DNA of 64,000 nt. Origin: Hippopus hippopus (Eukaryota > Mollusca > Bivalvia > Cardiida > Cardiidae). The position numbers and the translations under genes are program-made. A model generated the notes under the pieces. The model searched no databases. It was not told the origin of the DNA and saw nothing but the letters and a program-made list of their open reading frames with translations. Every line of letters begins with the position of its first letter. Positions within the stretch are counted from its first letter, which is position 1. The stretch spans positions 42,578,129-42,642,128 of the forward strand of contig OX328109.1 in the NCBI GenBank assembly GCA_946811185.2, given 5' to 3'. Shown one piece after another: positions 46,639 to 59,000 of the stretch.

Positions 46639-46864
46639 ATTGTTACCAAACATCAAATTTATTGACTCAACCGAATTGAAAGCATTTGGAGTCAACAAAT
46701 TAAATTTTACTCACATATTTGGACTTGTCTTTGATGGGGTAGAAAACATTGTAGAAAAAGGAGAAAATACTGGTTACCATCATTTTCTCCTTTACTACAA
46801 TGTTTTCAAAAGGTTTTTCTTTCTTCACAAGGGTCGTTAAAACAAAGGATTGTTTGGTAAAGGG
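46639..46864 (-). mobile_element. PB1 MITE, reverse copy
   Basis: Right TTAA at 46865-46868; starts immediately after the SINE fragment. Confidence 0.8.
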
Positions 46865-46879
46865 TTAAACTAAGTTAAA

Positions 46880-46972
46880 CTAAATTCCAATAAACAATCA
46901 CATTTTATCGGTCATATTTAAATGCTGTGGATTTGAAATATTCTAATTTTTTATCATTTGGGTAAGGGTTAG
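46880..46972 (+). mobile_element. PB1 MITE, right third only
   Basis: TTTAAATGCTGTGGATTTG to ATTTGGGTAAGGGTTAGG. Confidence 0.55.
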
Positions 46973-46976
46973 GCTA

Positions 46977-47198
46977 AACCCTTACACAGATGGCAAAACT
47001 TTAGACTTGTCCACTCCACACCGAAAGTATTTGCAGATCACAGATCAAATGTGGCCTTGACAATAGGTTTGAGGGTAGAAAATATTGTAGGAAAAGAAGA
47101 TAAATCTGGGAATCAGGACTTATTCCTTTTTTCACCCTGTCCTCAAAAGCCTTCTCTATTAGGGTGGTTGAAGATCAGAATTTTGAGGTAAAAGGTAA
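46977..47198 (-). mobile_element. PB1 MITE, reverse, decayed
   Basis: Starts CCCTTACACAGATGGCAAAA; palindrome arms about half mismatched. Confidence 0.6.
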
Positions 47199-47670
47199 AA
47201 GAATTGGTGTGTGAGCCTGGTCAAAAACATTCTGTTTCTTAATTTAAAAAAAAAAAATGTGTTATTTTATTTTTCTCACTTTTGTCTGATTATCAGAGAA
47301 AATGACTTGTGTCAAATTATATGCATTTTCAAAATTTTCATACTGACATCTTCAAAAAATTTTTCTCAGTAGCCTGTCTAGAAGACATAATATGGATAGG
47401 AAAATCCACAAATCAAAATTGTATAGATATAATTCAAAATTTGTTCAAAATGCATGTTAAGTTGTCAAATCATTTTTAAGAGTGAAATGTCAAAGAGAAG
47501 TAGTGTATGGGATAAAAGCTGTAACATGGGTTTACTGTCACCAACAAACATTACAGTGTAAAGGGGTGAGATATGCAAATGTTATGTAACCATTTCCTGT
47601 ATTGTTTCAACTGGTCGGTGATGGATTTACATTTATGACCGTGATTAGGGGTAGCCAGATACTGATTTCA

Positions 47671-47890
47671 CCCTTTACCATACAAACCCTAGATCTAGTT
47701 TCCAATACCCAAAGAAAGAGTGTTTGAAAAACAGTGTGGGAAGAAAATGATGTTTGCTGTTCAAAGAATGATTATTATCCCTTGAAAGTTTACATCATTT
47801 GAACAGTGTTGACTATGTTATTTGCAAAATTTATGTTATGAATTTGGATGAATCTATAATTTTGTTAAATGTTGAAATCATTTGGAAAAG
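47671..47890 (+). mobile_element. PB1 MITE, decayed
   Basis: Left end CCCTTTACCATACAAACCC preserved; the inner part is strongly altered. Confidence 0.55.
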
Positions 47891-48002
47891 GGAGAAAACG
47901 GCAGCATTTTCTCTTTGTTCAGAATGAAGCGGTAATGTAGAAAAGGGTAAATTAGTACGAATAACAATTCATGTATTCCAATTTCAAGAAAAAAGAAATT
48001 AC

Positions 48003-48380
48003 CTACTTCATGTTGGATTTTCTTTTTGGAAACTGCCGTTGCGGAATGTCTGTCTTTCGGAGTTTCGGTTTAAGGCCTATCTCCTTTCGACTCGGAGTTT
48101 CGAATAATGTCGGCACAGCGTCAGGTTTTAACCGCAGGCTAAAATTCCTATAATCAACTTCTTTTGCAAGTTTTGGACTTATTAAGAACTGACTGTCATC
48201 GAAGTATTTCAGACACAATTTCGAATGAACCGATGGCAAAAAATCCGTCGCTACTGTCCGGCCCCGGTTTTAACGTTGAATCCATAGTTTCCTCCTTTTT
48301 AATTCCTTCGGAAATTTGAAAATACTACTTCTATGAGTTCCCGAATCGACGTTGCAGCCATAGGCTGCACAATTTACCAT
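48003..48380 (-). pseudogene. THAP zinc-finger domain fragment with stop
   Basis: 126-codon frame from ATG at 48380. It reads MVNCAAYGC (first two C2CH cysteines, C4 and C9), FKFPKELKRRKLWIQR, then TAA at codon 37 (48272-48270). It continues with KLCLKYF (third cysteine; the usual histidine is Tyr) and RLKPDAVPTLF, the AVPTLF-type box that closes THAP domains. The domain is thus complete in outline but broken by a stop and a missing zinc ligand. THAP domains bind DNA and occur in host factors and P-type/other transposases; no transposase core is visible here. Spacing is unbroken, so there is no intron in this part. Confidence 0.75.
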
Positions 48381-48892
48381 TTTTTCGGCTCAATTCTCAG
48401 TTAATACTCAGATATCTGCATACAATCATCTGCGTTCCTACTTAATGTCTACTGACGGTATACACAGAGTGACTCGACAATGACGTCACACATGCACGGG
48501 AGATAAGCGAATCAGGGGAAGTAAGCCATGTACCATTTTTAGGGCCGTTTATCAGCGTGACAATTCGGCCGTGGTTTATGGCATGTTACAGGGTGGTATT
48601 TATGAAAAATGACGGACACATGTTTAACTGACATCATTTGCAGCTGATTAAAGGAAAAAAACAGTCTGGTCAAAATATTTTAGGATTTGCCCTTTAAAAA
48701 CAACAATTTCAATGGTCTTTTCCAAAGAAAAATCTTGCTGTATCTGATGACCAATGTAAATCAAATTTTCTGAGCACTCTGATATGGGTGCACTTTCTGT
48801 GCAGCCATATATTGATCTTCAAGGAGACAAAGGGTTTAGGTTGAAATCCGAAAAAAAAAAAATAACGCCAGGGCAGATATATAGTCTAGGCA

Positions 48893-50455
48893 AGGATTGT
48901 AAATTTGATGCAGGCTACTGTTACGTAATGTTACGCTTCTCTTATCTTTTATAGCTGCGGGATATCAAATATGGATTACTAGTATATATGTTCTGCGCAA
49001 TGTAAGAATCGGGACAATTCCGGAATTGTCCTGCGCAAAGTAGGAATTCCTACTTTGTCCGCCGATTCCGGAATTGTAACGGACAATTCTAGAATTGCGC
49101 AAGGAAGATATATCGTATTATGGTCAGATATGGTCTGTGCGCAAAGTAGGAATAGGCGTGGACAAAGTAAGAATTCAAAGGGTAGAGCAAAGTGAGAATA
49201 GTCTAGATATGTTTACACTGATGCCCATTTTACATAGATTTTTTGATAACTCTATTATTCTATGAACTGCGTTTATTCGGTATCCATAGGACAGAGGAGG
49301 CCTTATTTTATATCTGCTGTTGAACTAATCCTTGCCTTATTTTCGTTAGCAACGTGCTTCGGTCACAGTTGGAGAGGTTTAAGTGATTGTAAGAGTTTAC
49401 CTATTTATTTATGTATTTATTTATTGAGAGAGAGAGAGAGAGAGAGAGAGATCGAATGACATACCGCAAGTGAGAAAAACAAATCTATTAATCTCCGTAA
49501 GTAAAATATTTGATAATATTTAACCCCTTTGATCAATATGATTACACCGCAGTTAATTAAGCAATTATTAGTTTGATTACCATCTCCGTGATTGTTTCTT
49601 AACTTGAACGCCCACAATCCTGAAAATATTTTCAACCAGAAACGTTGATATTTCTTATTATCAAATTGGATGTACAGGACAATGGAGGAATATTACCGTG
49701 TTATTAATGAGTGTGTCGCGAAAATTTCGAGTGCTAGGAATTCTAAAGTGCTTTTCGAAAGAGAGATATGATAAGATAGTGTCACAATTGTCTGAAAATT
49801 CTAGTTCTGATTCTAATGCCAAATTTCGTTGAACCAGCAATTCCCTGCTCTCAAGTCATGTACGCTACCGACTGCGCTTTTGAGCTCGGAACCAAAATTC
49901 AAAAATACGATGCTAGGCACATGGTTTATTGACAACGTGGCTATTCCAATGCGCATTTACTCCAGCTTTTGCATGTTATGGTGCCTTTCAACGGTATTTC
50001 AGTCAGAACTAAATTCAAAAAAGTTTTTGTCATGAATATCAATCCCTGTCAACCAATAGTTTCACTGTACTAATGGACAAACATCAATAATAACGGTCAG
50101 AAAATGATGAAAAAAGAAAATGAAAAAAAAAAAAAAATCTTTGTCCGCGATTCCTACTTCGCGCCGGGAAAACAATAGATTCTCACTTTGTCCCGATTCC
50201 TACTTTGCGCAGGGACAATTCCGGAATTGAACCGTGTCAGGTAGGAATTCTTACATTGCCCGACAAAGTCAGAATTCCTACTTTGAGCAGGACAATTCCG
50301 GAATTGTCCCGATTCCTACTTTGCGCAGAACATATACACGGTTTAAGTTCGCCAAACTCCGGAAACTCCCGAACCTTTACGCATGATATCGATTATTCTC
50401 ATCGATTTCTTGGTATGCGAGACTGCTGATAAGGCATGTCCGTGAAAGTTGGCTA
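48893..50455 (+). repeat. Dispersed repeat H1, split copy
   Basis: Left part 48893-48986 and right part 50335-50455 match the continuous reverse copy at 1366-1600. The 1348 bp between them are an insertion. Confidence 0.8.
48987..50334. mobile_element. 1.35-kb TA-flanked element with palindromic TIRs
   Basis: Ends read TATGTTCTGCGCAA and GAATCGGGACAATTCCGGAA on both strands. Each TIR contains the 20-bp perfect palindrome GGACAATTCCGGAATTGTCC (49012-49031 and 50290-50309) and further inverted copies of CAAAGTAGGAATTC. TA is duplicated at 48985-48986 and 50335-50336. The interior has no transposase; a GA microsatellite lies at 49424-49452. Probably a non-autonomous element of the Tc1/mariner type, judging by the TA site. 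Confidence 0.75.
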
Positions 50456-50642
50456 TGTTTCTTTTTTAGTCTTTAATGAAAGGGTGGTAGGTAGATAATC
50501 TTGTAAGAGTGACGTCTAAAGCTTGATAATAGGTTTTGCTGATAAGAATCCCGTATCTTTTCCCTATATTGCTGACGGCTGGCAAATATCTACTTGAAAC
50601 ATTCAGTTAAACTACTAATTTGTAAAAGATAGGTTAAAAAAA

Positions 50643-50843
50643 AAGTTCCTAGGTGGCTCAGTTGTATGGTGTAGGATTCCACACCTGTTTTTTTCGCAGG
50701 CGTATCATCGGGTAGGATACCTCAGAGCTTTGCCTAGTACGAAAGAAATCCATGACATACATGAAAAGCAGGCTGTCGCCGCGATATGACTGAAATAATG
50801 ATGATGAAAGCGGCCAAAAACACAAAACAGCCAATCAATCTAC
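50643..50843 (+). mobile_element. tRNA-derived SINE, partial
   Basis: Box A-like AGGTGGCTCAGTTGTATGG, no clear box B, tail GATATGACTGAAATAATGAT and CCAATCAATC. It follows an A run. Confidence 0.7.
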
Positions 50844-52394
50844 CCATTCATTACCGAATTACGATACTTTCCACATAGTCCTTTGCAAGAATAAGAATGG
50901 ATTTCTTAATCCATTATCAAGATTCTAATCCAGTATAAAAGGCAATATAATATGGGGCTCTTACTCCCATACACAGTTCAAACTACCATTTGATTTGTGA
51001 TTTTCAAAACAATATGGTTATTCAATGTCGACCGATTACAGTGCTAACAGCACTTTGATTTTTTTTTTCTAAGTTAAAGGAGGGGTGTCCATAAGGCCCT
51101 TTTTTGGGCTAGGATAGATTTTTGCCAAAATTTGCTGATTTATACTGCTATGTATTGGCTTCCATTTAGTGAAGTATTAAGATGCAGCGGCCATGTCTTC
51201 TATGGTATATGCTTGAGAAAAGTGGGTGGGGTAATTTGATATGATTTCAGCTTCTAAGACTAAATTGCAAATATCTTCCATTTGAAGCTGCAATTGATAT
51301 TCATTCATTTCTTGTAGGTACTTACCCTATAAGAGGGTGTTAATGATGTAGACAATTTAAAACGAAATTCTCTAGCAATGTAGTTATAATCACTTTTAAG
51401 TCGTACCTAAATTTTGCTTATTTTGCCATTTCAAACTTTGCAAAAAACCACAACATTGTTTTATCAATTAATGGAAAACTAAGATATGTTGATGTTATAT
51501 GCTAGACATAGTAGACATTCCAAAATTATGAGGAATTTGCTCTGTGACAAACAACACTAGAGTTATCTGCCCTTGAAAAAGTGAAGAATGCTTATTTTTC
51601 TCATGTTCTGAAACTAAGCATACTAAAAGTATGTTTCAGATGACTAAACTCACTCAAACCTAAATTTGATAGATTTTTGTCAGGAATAGGTATAGAATAA
51701 GTCATGGCATGGTGACCTTGACCTTTTTCGAGGTCAAAGTGAGACCCAGATATCAGATCTGTGAGTGATAATTCCCATAATGGGGTTGAACTAATGAATT
51801 TTTAAGTCGCAATTTAGGAGTTCACATTTACAGCTTACAAGAAATTTATAAGCCTGATGGTAAGGTTTAATATTGGTAGCATGATAATGAATAACAGCTT
51901 TTTTTTAACACAGTCACAATGAGGCCCACAGTTCTTTTTCAGGAAGTCAAATTCTCTTGTTGTGTGTTTATTATTTCCAATCGTATCAAAGATTAATACA
52001 ATTACTTTACATTGTACGATTTTTTTTTTAAATACAAACCTTTTACAACATTTTATTTCAGTATAAAAAATTCAATACTCATCATTTTGATCTCATGTCA
52101 TTCAACTTTTATATTTCTCAAAGTTTGCTAAGCATCAAGAAAATTTAAGTGCATAGGTTACATAGTTGCAATAATGTTATGATTTTGTTTTACACAATTC
52201 AATTAGTATTTTCTATAATGTTGTATATAATGTTTCCCTGTTTTCTTTTTTACTTTATTTGACAGAGATTTTAGAATTTCAGCTGTATAGCAATTTAAAA
52301 ATGATAATTTAATAAAATTTGTAATTTTCAAATCTTGCCAAAAAAGCTGCTGATGTAAGCCAATTTAGGGTTAAAACCAAGTATGTGACTTATT

Positions 52395-53070
52395 GCTGCT
52401 TAATGACAGCTTGAAACAATCTTCTATGTTCCCAGTCAGGTTTCTGATAATTCTTTCGGAACTTTGCTCCATTCTTTTGCACAAGAATAACAAAAAGCTT
52501 CTGGATACTTCTTGGTTAGACCTGAAAAGCTAAAATTTAGATTTGCAGCCCATTACCCATATACTTTGCGGGATTGTGGTGAGGGGATTGGACTTGCCAG
52601 TCCAGACATGCAATACCCTCTTTTGTCAGGTACTTTTGCGCACCATGGATAGTATGGGGACGAGCATTATCATCCAATGGAAAAATCCCATAGCCTGCAG
52701 TAGTATACAATCCTACCTGGGTATCAAGAACCTCATTTCAATACTGTTGGGCAGTCAGTCTGCACTGGTCAACAATTTCACTTCATCCCAGCTGATTTCA
52801 CCTGTGGGCAAAAATTTAACAGCCTCCATAATGGCCAATAATTTGTTCACCAATGATGGCTGCATGAAATCTCAACATCGGCATTCATTATAGCCTCAGC
52901 AGGCTTTTTTCTTCAGTTTATGAAGTAGCTAGGCTCATCTGTGAAATTTAGTTTAGGTCCATCTAGCTTGGTCCAAGGCCAACTCATACCTTAACTGCGA
53001 AGAATATGTATGCTTGGTCTGTTCCAGTGAAGACCACTTTTGTTTAACCATGTGTGGATAGTTTGCATGG
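52395..53070 (-). pseudogene. Decayed Tc1-like transposase
   Basis: Read across several frames. N-terminal HTH tail MQTIHTWLNKSGLHWNRP (from 53068); LNFTDEPSYF resembles the LFSDESRF motif around the first catalytic Asp. DDNARPHTIHGAQKYL followed by TKEGIACLDWQVQSP (52675-52585) is the second catalytic block; then the downstream third acidic block is unreadable. A C-terminal IIRNL...SSNKSHI is recognisable. Many stops and shifts, so it is non-functional. Confidence 0.8.
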
Positions 53071-53297
53071 GTATATATATACTGCAAGTTGAAGCGGAAT
53101 ATGAAGATGCCTTGCTGTCACAAAATGCAGCAAGCCTTCAGCAATTGTCAACTGCAGAGGTGTGGCCCACTGTTGAAACCTTGACTAATTTCTAGTCATA
53201 ATAGTACATGGTGCATGCCAGGGGCACCATTAATATCACGGTGGGAAGCCCCTTCCTTACTGTTATATGTCATCTTTTAAGATGAAGTGATGATTGA

Positions 53298-53520
53298 ATA
53301 CCTTACACTCATGGCGTACATATAATGTAACCTGGGGGGCCATAGGTTCAATCCTCACCCAAAACACTGGGTTTTTCATGGGAGTGCCTTGGGCAAAGGG
53401 CTTTAGACCCCAGCATAGTACTGGTGAAACCTTCAAAAGAAAGGAAAAAGTGAGCTGTCACCCATTTGACAGAAATGTTGTAAAATGCTGCATACAAAAG
53501 CATTCAAACAAACGTAGCAC
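53298..53520 (+). mobile_element. SINE, degraded, nested in the Tc1-like element
   Basis: Box B-like AGGTTCAATCC, the middle part GGGAGTGCCTTGGGCAAAGG and CATAGTACTGGTGAAACC match the SINE at 31256-31482; head and tail diverged. Confidence 0.65.
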
Positions 53521-55829
53521 TTAAGACCATGAAACTTACGGAGTACATTATTTCCATAACTTAAACGATTATTTTCCCAGTCATAAAAACATAATCTTAT
53601 TATTATATTTATACCTTGTACAGTTGGGACCATCTAAATAATTACATGTACATCACTGAGTCATACTGAAACACAAACTCACACACACAAACATGTACAT
53701 ATACACATAATTATTTCATGTAATTTGAAAATCATGTCTGAAATACTTGGTGCTTTGCAAACTTTGAGTATTATATACTCTGTTTCATTGTCTAATAGCC
53801 ATTTAGCCTTTACCACGACATAAACATGTCTTTGTATATTCACATGAGAGATATAAGATCATTCCTTTCTTTTATCAAGTCAGTTCTAGTCAGAAAGTAT
53901 ATCAAAGTGTCACAATGTAGCCCAATGATCTCGGCAGTAAACCTTTTTTTTTTTTTTTTTTTTAAATTCAACTTGACTGATATAATATTGATTACTTCTA
54001 GGGGTACTTTGACACAACTTTCAGGATAGGTTTAGAAACTTTAGAATATCCATCCTCGTACTTACATTTAAATAAATATTTGAATATCGTAACTATTGTC
54101 TTGTATATTTGTTTTTGCAACTTTCTAGGTTTCTTTGTGTTCATATTCATACATCAAATTATTTGACAAAGCATGATTGCTTTTTAACAAAGGCTTAATT
54201 TACTTTATCATCAGTCTGACATTCAATGCTGAAAAGATTGCTGATGCTACTGCAACAAAGAACAGACATGCAATGGCAATATCTCAAAAAATGTAGAGAA
54301 ATCATATCAGCCAAAAACAAGATTTTTTTTACCAAAGGGCGTTCTAGGTTTTACTATAAGATAGAGACAAAATGTCAAAGTGAACAAGCTGTGAGTCAGA
54401 TTAATATGCTGTTAAATCCATGTAATAAATCGTAAATGCATTCATACAGGTACATTCCCATTACATTACCAGTATTTTGACATGAGAGATGCTTGTTTGA
54501 GCCCATTGGGAGAATTTATATTCATGGAGTAAAGCTCGTGGGTCACGCTTTGACTTTGAAAAAGGTCAAGGTCATCAAGCCTACATTCATTCTATGCTTA
54601 ATCCTGACTAACACCTGCATAAGTTAGATCTGAATGAATCCCATGAAATGTATCAAACCCACAAGAAGAGAATTACAATTTCTGGAATAGATATCTAGGT
54701 CTCATTCTGACCGTGAAGAAAAGGTCAAGGTCACCAAGCTGTAATTCAGTATCCTGTCACCAATATTAAAGGTTGCAAATGGGGTTACAAAATTGTTGGA
54801 TTCTAAAAATGTGAAATCCTAAATTGTGACATGAAAGTTTTGTGAACTCATTCCTAGTAACAGAAGTAACAGTCATGAGTTGGAGCCCTGGGTCTCACTA
54901 TGACCTTGAAAAAGGTCAAGGTCACCATGCCATGACTTAATCTATACCTATTCCTGATAAAAATCTATAAAAGTTAGGTTTTTAGTGAGTTTAGTCATCT
55001 GAAATATACTATTAGTATATTTAGTTTCAGAACATGAGAAAAATAAGCATTCTTCACTTTTTCAAGGGCAGATAACTCTAGTGTTGTTTGTCACAGAGCA
55101 AATTCCTCATAATTTTGGAATGTCTACTATGTCTAGTATATAATATCAACATATCTTAGTTTTCCATTGAATAATAAAACAATGTTGTGGTTTTTCGCAA
55201 AGTTGGAGATGGCAAAATAAGCAAAATTTAGGTACGATTATAACTACATTGCTGGAGAATTTTGTTTTAAATTGTTTGCATCATTAACACCCTCTTTTAG
55301 GGTAAGTACCAACAAGAGATGAATGAATATCAATCGCAGCTTCAAATGTAAGATATTTGCAATTTAGTCTTAGAAGCTGAAATCATATCAAATTACCCCA
55401 CCCACTTTTCTCAAGCATATACCATAGAAGACATGGCCGCTGCATCTTAATACTTCACCAAATGGAAGCCAATACATAGTAGTATAAATCAGCAAATTTT
55501 GGCAAAAATCTATCCTAGCCCAAAAAAGGGCCTTATGGACACCCCTCCTTTATTTTCAATTTCATCAAACATTTCGCCTGCCATTTTCATTACCAAAATT
55601 TCCAACTTCAGGGTAAAAAGAACATTGAAAGGCTAAATTATGAGGAAAAGGTGCATAAAATCATGAAATATTCATTAAAACATATAGAAATGATATCATC
55701 ATATGATTAATGTGATCCCATATCAAGTAGGTATCAATGTAAGTCAGAGACGACTTCCATTTCGTGAAAACGATTTCCATTTCGTCCATTTCGTAAAAAA
55801 AATCCATTGCGTATTTTAGGCCTACCCGA

Positions 55830-56029
55830 TCGCACCGGTATATATAGTTCGTCTCCATAGAAACAACGTACACTTCCGCTACTTTCGGTTCCGTAGAAGT
55901 CGATTGTAAACAAACTGGTTTAAACAAAATGACACGATAGGCTTGGGAATTTAACCACTTGGCTTCCATAAATTTATTTCTTTATTTTATTTTATAAATA
56001 AAAACAATCGTACGTGAGCATATTTAACC
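55830..56029 (+). promoter_or_regulatory. MORN3 upstream region with X-box
   Basis: GTCTCCATAGAAAC at 55851-55864 fits the 14-bp RFX X-box consensus (RYYNYYWWRRNRAC) at every position and lies 166 bp before the ATG. A TATATATA-like stretch is at about 55839-55846. X-boxes typically sit close to the start of ciliary genes, which agrees with MORN3 biology. Function not shown. Confidence 0.6.
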
Positions 56030-59000
56030 ATGCCTATGTTAAAAGAGCCTAAAGCAAAACAACCATTATGGAAAGAAAATGACTATAAAGCACAGAAGAA
56101 AGGGATCCGTCACACTGTGTATTCTGTAAATGGGGATCAATATACGGGAGAGTGGCTTGATAATTTAAAAGATGGTGAGTCCCTTTTTGAATTTAGTAAA
56201 CGTAACTAGTTACTTTAAAAGCTACTTGCGATTTGAATCTTTTTAATTTTGGTGCAACTGCAAGCAATCGACCCCAGGTTTAGAAGAAAATCCCCCTCAT
56301 AGATCACCATCATTCCTCTGTTCACACTGTTCACACTGTTGTTGGATCTATCTAGGCGTTGGCCTTTGGGATCCGTTTTCATATGTTTTTTCCTTTACCG
56401 ATTGTGGTTCCGGTCCGTAGCACTCGGCTTCAAACTCAACTGGTAGGTGTTTCCAAACTTCATTTAAATTACGTTTAAAACTATTTACTCAGTACTCAGT
56501 ACAGTTTTACATAAAATTAAGTCCTCAGGCAGCCTATTCCAATCATCAACAATTCTTTGAGAAAATGAATTCTTCCTCACATTTGTATGGCAATACTTTT
56601 TGAAAATTCTTTGGTTATGTCCCCTGGTATCATATTGCTGATTCTCGTTCTTTGGAAAGAGTTTATTTTTGTCAATTTTGTCAATCCCCTGGTGAGAATA
56701 CAAAGTTGCCCCCCCCCCCATCAATAATTTTTCCTGATAAAAAGCTTGCGCTTGTGCTTAAGAAGAAAAGTAGTTGTCAGATTCGAATTGCATGTTTGCT
56801 CTACATGTAAGACCATGTCCCACCTGCTATTTATTTGAGGAATAGCTGGACCCCTTGCATGTCATGGGATTGCTTTTCCAGATGAGCTATTAAGCCATGT
56901 TTGGCCCACTACTGATTTAAATCTTTTTTAACTATCTAACTTGTATAATCATTTTAACACCACTATTATTTAAAATACTTAAAACTAGATCTACCTTGCT
57001 GAGAACTTGAAATTATTTTCCTAATCACAAACAATTTTGCATTGTATTTCAGGCAAAGGTACCTATAAATGGGCAGAAAATGGAGCGATATATGATGGGG
57101 ATTGGAAAAGAGGGAAAAGGAATGGTTTCGGAACATACAGTATACCTGATAACAAGAAAAAGGGAAATTTCAAGAAAGTGTTCTCAGGAGGTTGGAAGAA
57201 TGACATGAAACATGTAATTGTGCTAGTCTTTATTGTAGTAGATCTAGTCATTCTAACCCTTTACCAAACAATCCCTTGTTTTCATGACCCTGAGAAAGAA
57301 ACCTTCTGAAAACATTGTGGGAAAAGAAGAAAATGCTGGTAACCAGCATTTTCCCACAATGTTTTCTACCCTTCCCAAAACAAATTTCATTTTTTGCGTT
57401 GCATTAATTTTGCCGTCTGCAAATGCTTCCAGTTTGGACTAGTCTAAAATTATATTGTTTGGTAAAGAGTTAAAAATCATCAGCATCATAATCATTAATT
57501 TCTTATCAAACTGTCCTATGCTTTAATGAACCATAGGAAGAAGGCTTTTGAAAACATTGTAGGAAAAGGATAAAATTCTGGTAATTACCATCATTTACTC
57601 CTTTTCTCACAATGTCTTCCACCTTTACAAAAACAAATTTTGCCTGCCAAAACCACACAGAGTCAGCTTTCAGTATTTTTTACATTTTTTGGCTACAAAT
57701 TAAATGCCTTCAAGAACAAGTCTAAAATTTTGCTTCTGATAGAGTGTTTATTTGGACAGTTTATGTTGTTTGGACAATCAGATTTGTGCAATAGGGCATA
57801 CCGTAACTATTGGTCAGATCTATTTTTGTCACCATGCTGTCGTTTTAAAGCTGGTTTTCAAATCAGGTATGTTCAGTATGGTTATTACGGTAGGAAGAGA
57901 AAAAATTGTGCACCTCCAAAGTTTCAAACTTGATTAATTGATTAATATACATGTATATCTGGTTTTTTTTTGGTTTTTTTTTTATCAATTTCATGTATTG
58001 AATTGATAAATTACCATACAACATAATTACGTGAATGAACTTTTCCACCCTGGTTTAGAAATATGTGAAAAATACTGAAAATTGACGCTATATGGTGTTT
58101 GGCAGGCAAAACAGTTGGACACCTTGTCCTGTGAATTAAGTGTGGTGTCCGTGGTTGTGAGGTAGAGCGTCACCCTAGGAACCATAATGTCCTGAGTTTG
58201 ATTTTTGGAAACAGGTGTCAACTTTGGGACCATTTATTGGCCCACATATTTGGCAAGAGCACTGGTGTAGTTCCCAGGAAGTAGAATCGAGAGACATTAG
58301 TATAAGTTGCAAGAACTTGTATAAGTTGCAAGAAGTCTCTCAGTCGATGTAAAATAAATATGTTTAAACTGAGAGAAGGCAAAGTTCGTCAAAATCCAAG
58401 TGCCTTTGTCTCAAACCTGGTAATAATTGACCCTCTAACCCTTAAACAAACAATACTGAGTTTCAACAAACCTGAAGAAGCCTTTTGAAAACATTATATG
58501 GGAAAAAGAGAAAATGCTGTTAACCAGCATTTTCTCCTTTTCCCACAATGTTTTCTACCTTATCAAAGGCAAATTCCAATATTTAAGCCACATATAAATT
58601 GTTGTCTGCAAATGCTTTCAATTTGGACAATTCTAACAATTTGTTGTGTGGTATAGAGTAAAAACCCTGTGAGCATACCTTGGCATTTGCATATAACAAT
58701 AGCACATTTGGGTATTTGTAGGGCTATGGAACTAATTTCTACACAGATGAAGAATATTACGAAGGAGAATGGTATGCTGATAAAAGAAGTGGGTGGGGTA
58801 GAATGTATTATACAGATGGAACTATTTATGAGGGAGAGTGGTATGATGATCAAAGGAATGGGCAGGGCATGCTTCGATTACGTAAGTATAGTGTGGTGAT
58901 CTGTACACATTAACTCTTTTGAAGAATACATTTAGACTACAAATCAGATTAAGCCCAAATGAATTGATTTGTCCCCTATAAAGTAGAAAATATTGTAGGA

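Larger units (their letters stand above)
51077..55550 (-). mobile_element. 4.47-kb Tc1-like element with 0.67-kb TIRs
   Basis: Left TIR 51077-51749 and right TIR 54889-55550 are near-complete inverted copies, starting AAGGAGGGGTGTCCATAAGG. TA is duplicated at 51075-51076 and 55551-55552. The interior has a decayed Tc1-like transposase (52395-53070, - strand), a SINE, and diverged AAAGGTCAAGGTCA-containing repeats (54540-54920). Long TIRs of this size are unusual for Tc1. Confidence 0.85.

Noticed and set aside
58669..58899. 76-codon + frame overlapping MORN3 exon 3
   Set aside because: It is an alternative frame of the exon; the MORN frame carries the repeat signature and joins neighbouring exons in phase.
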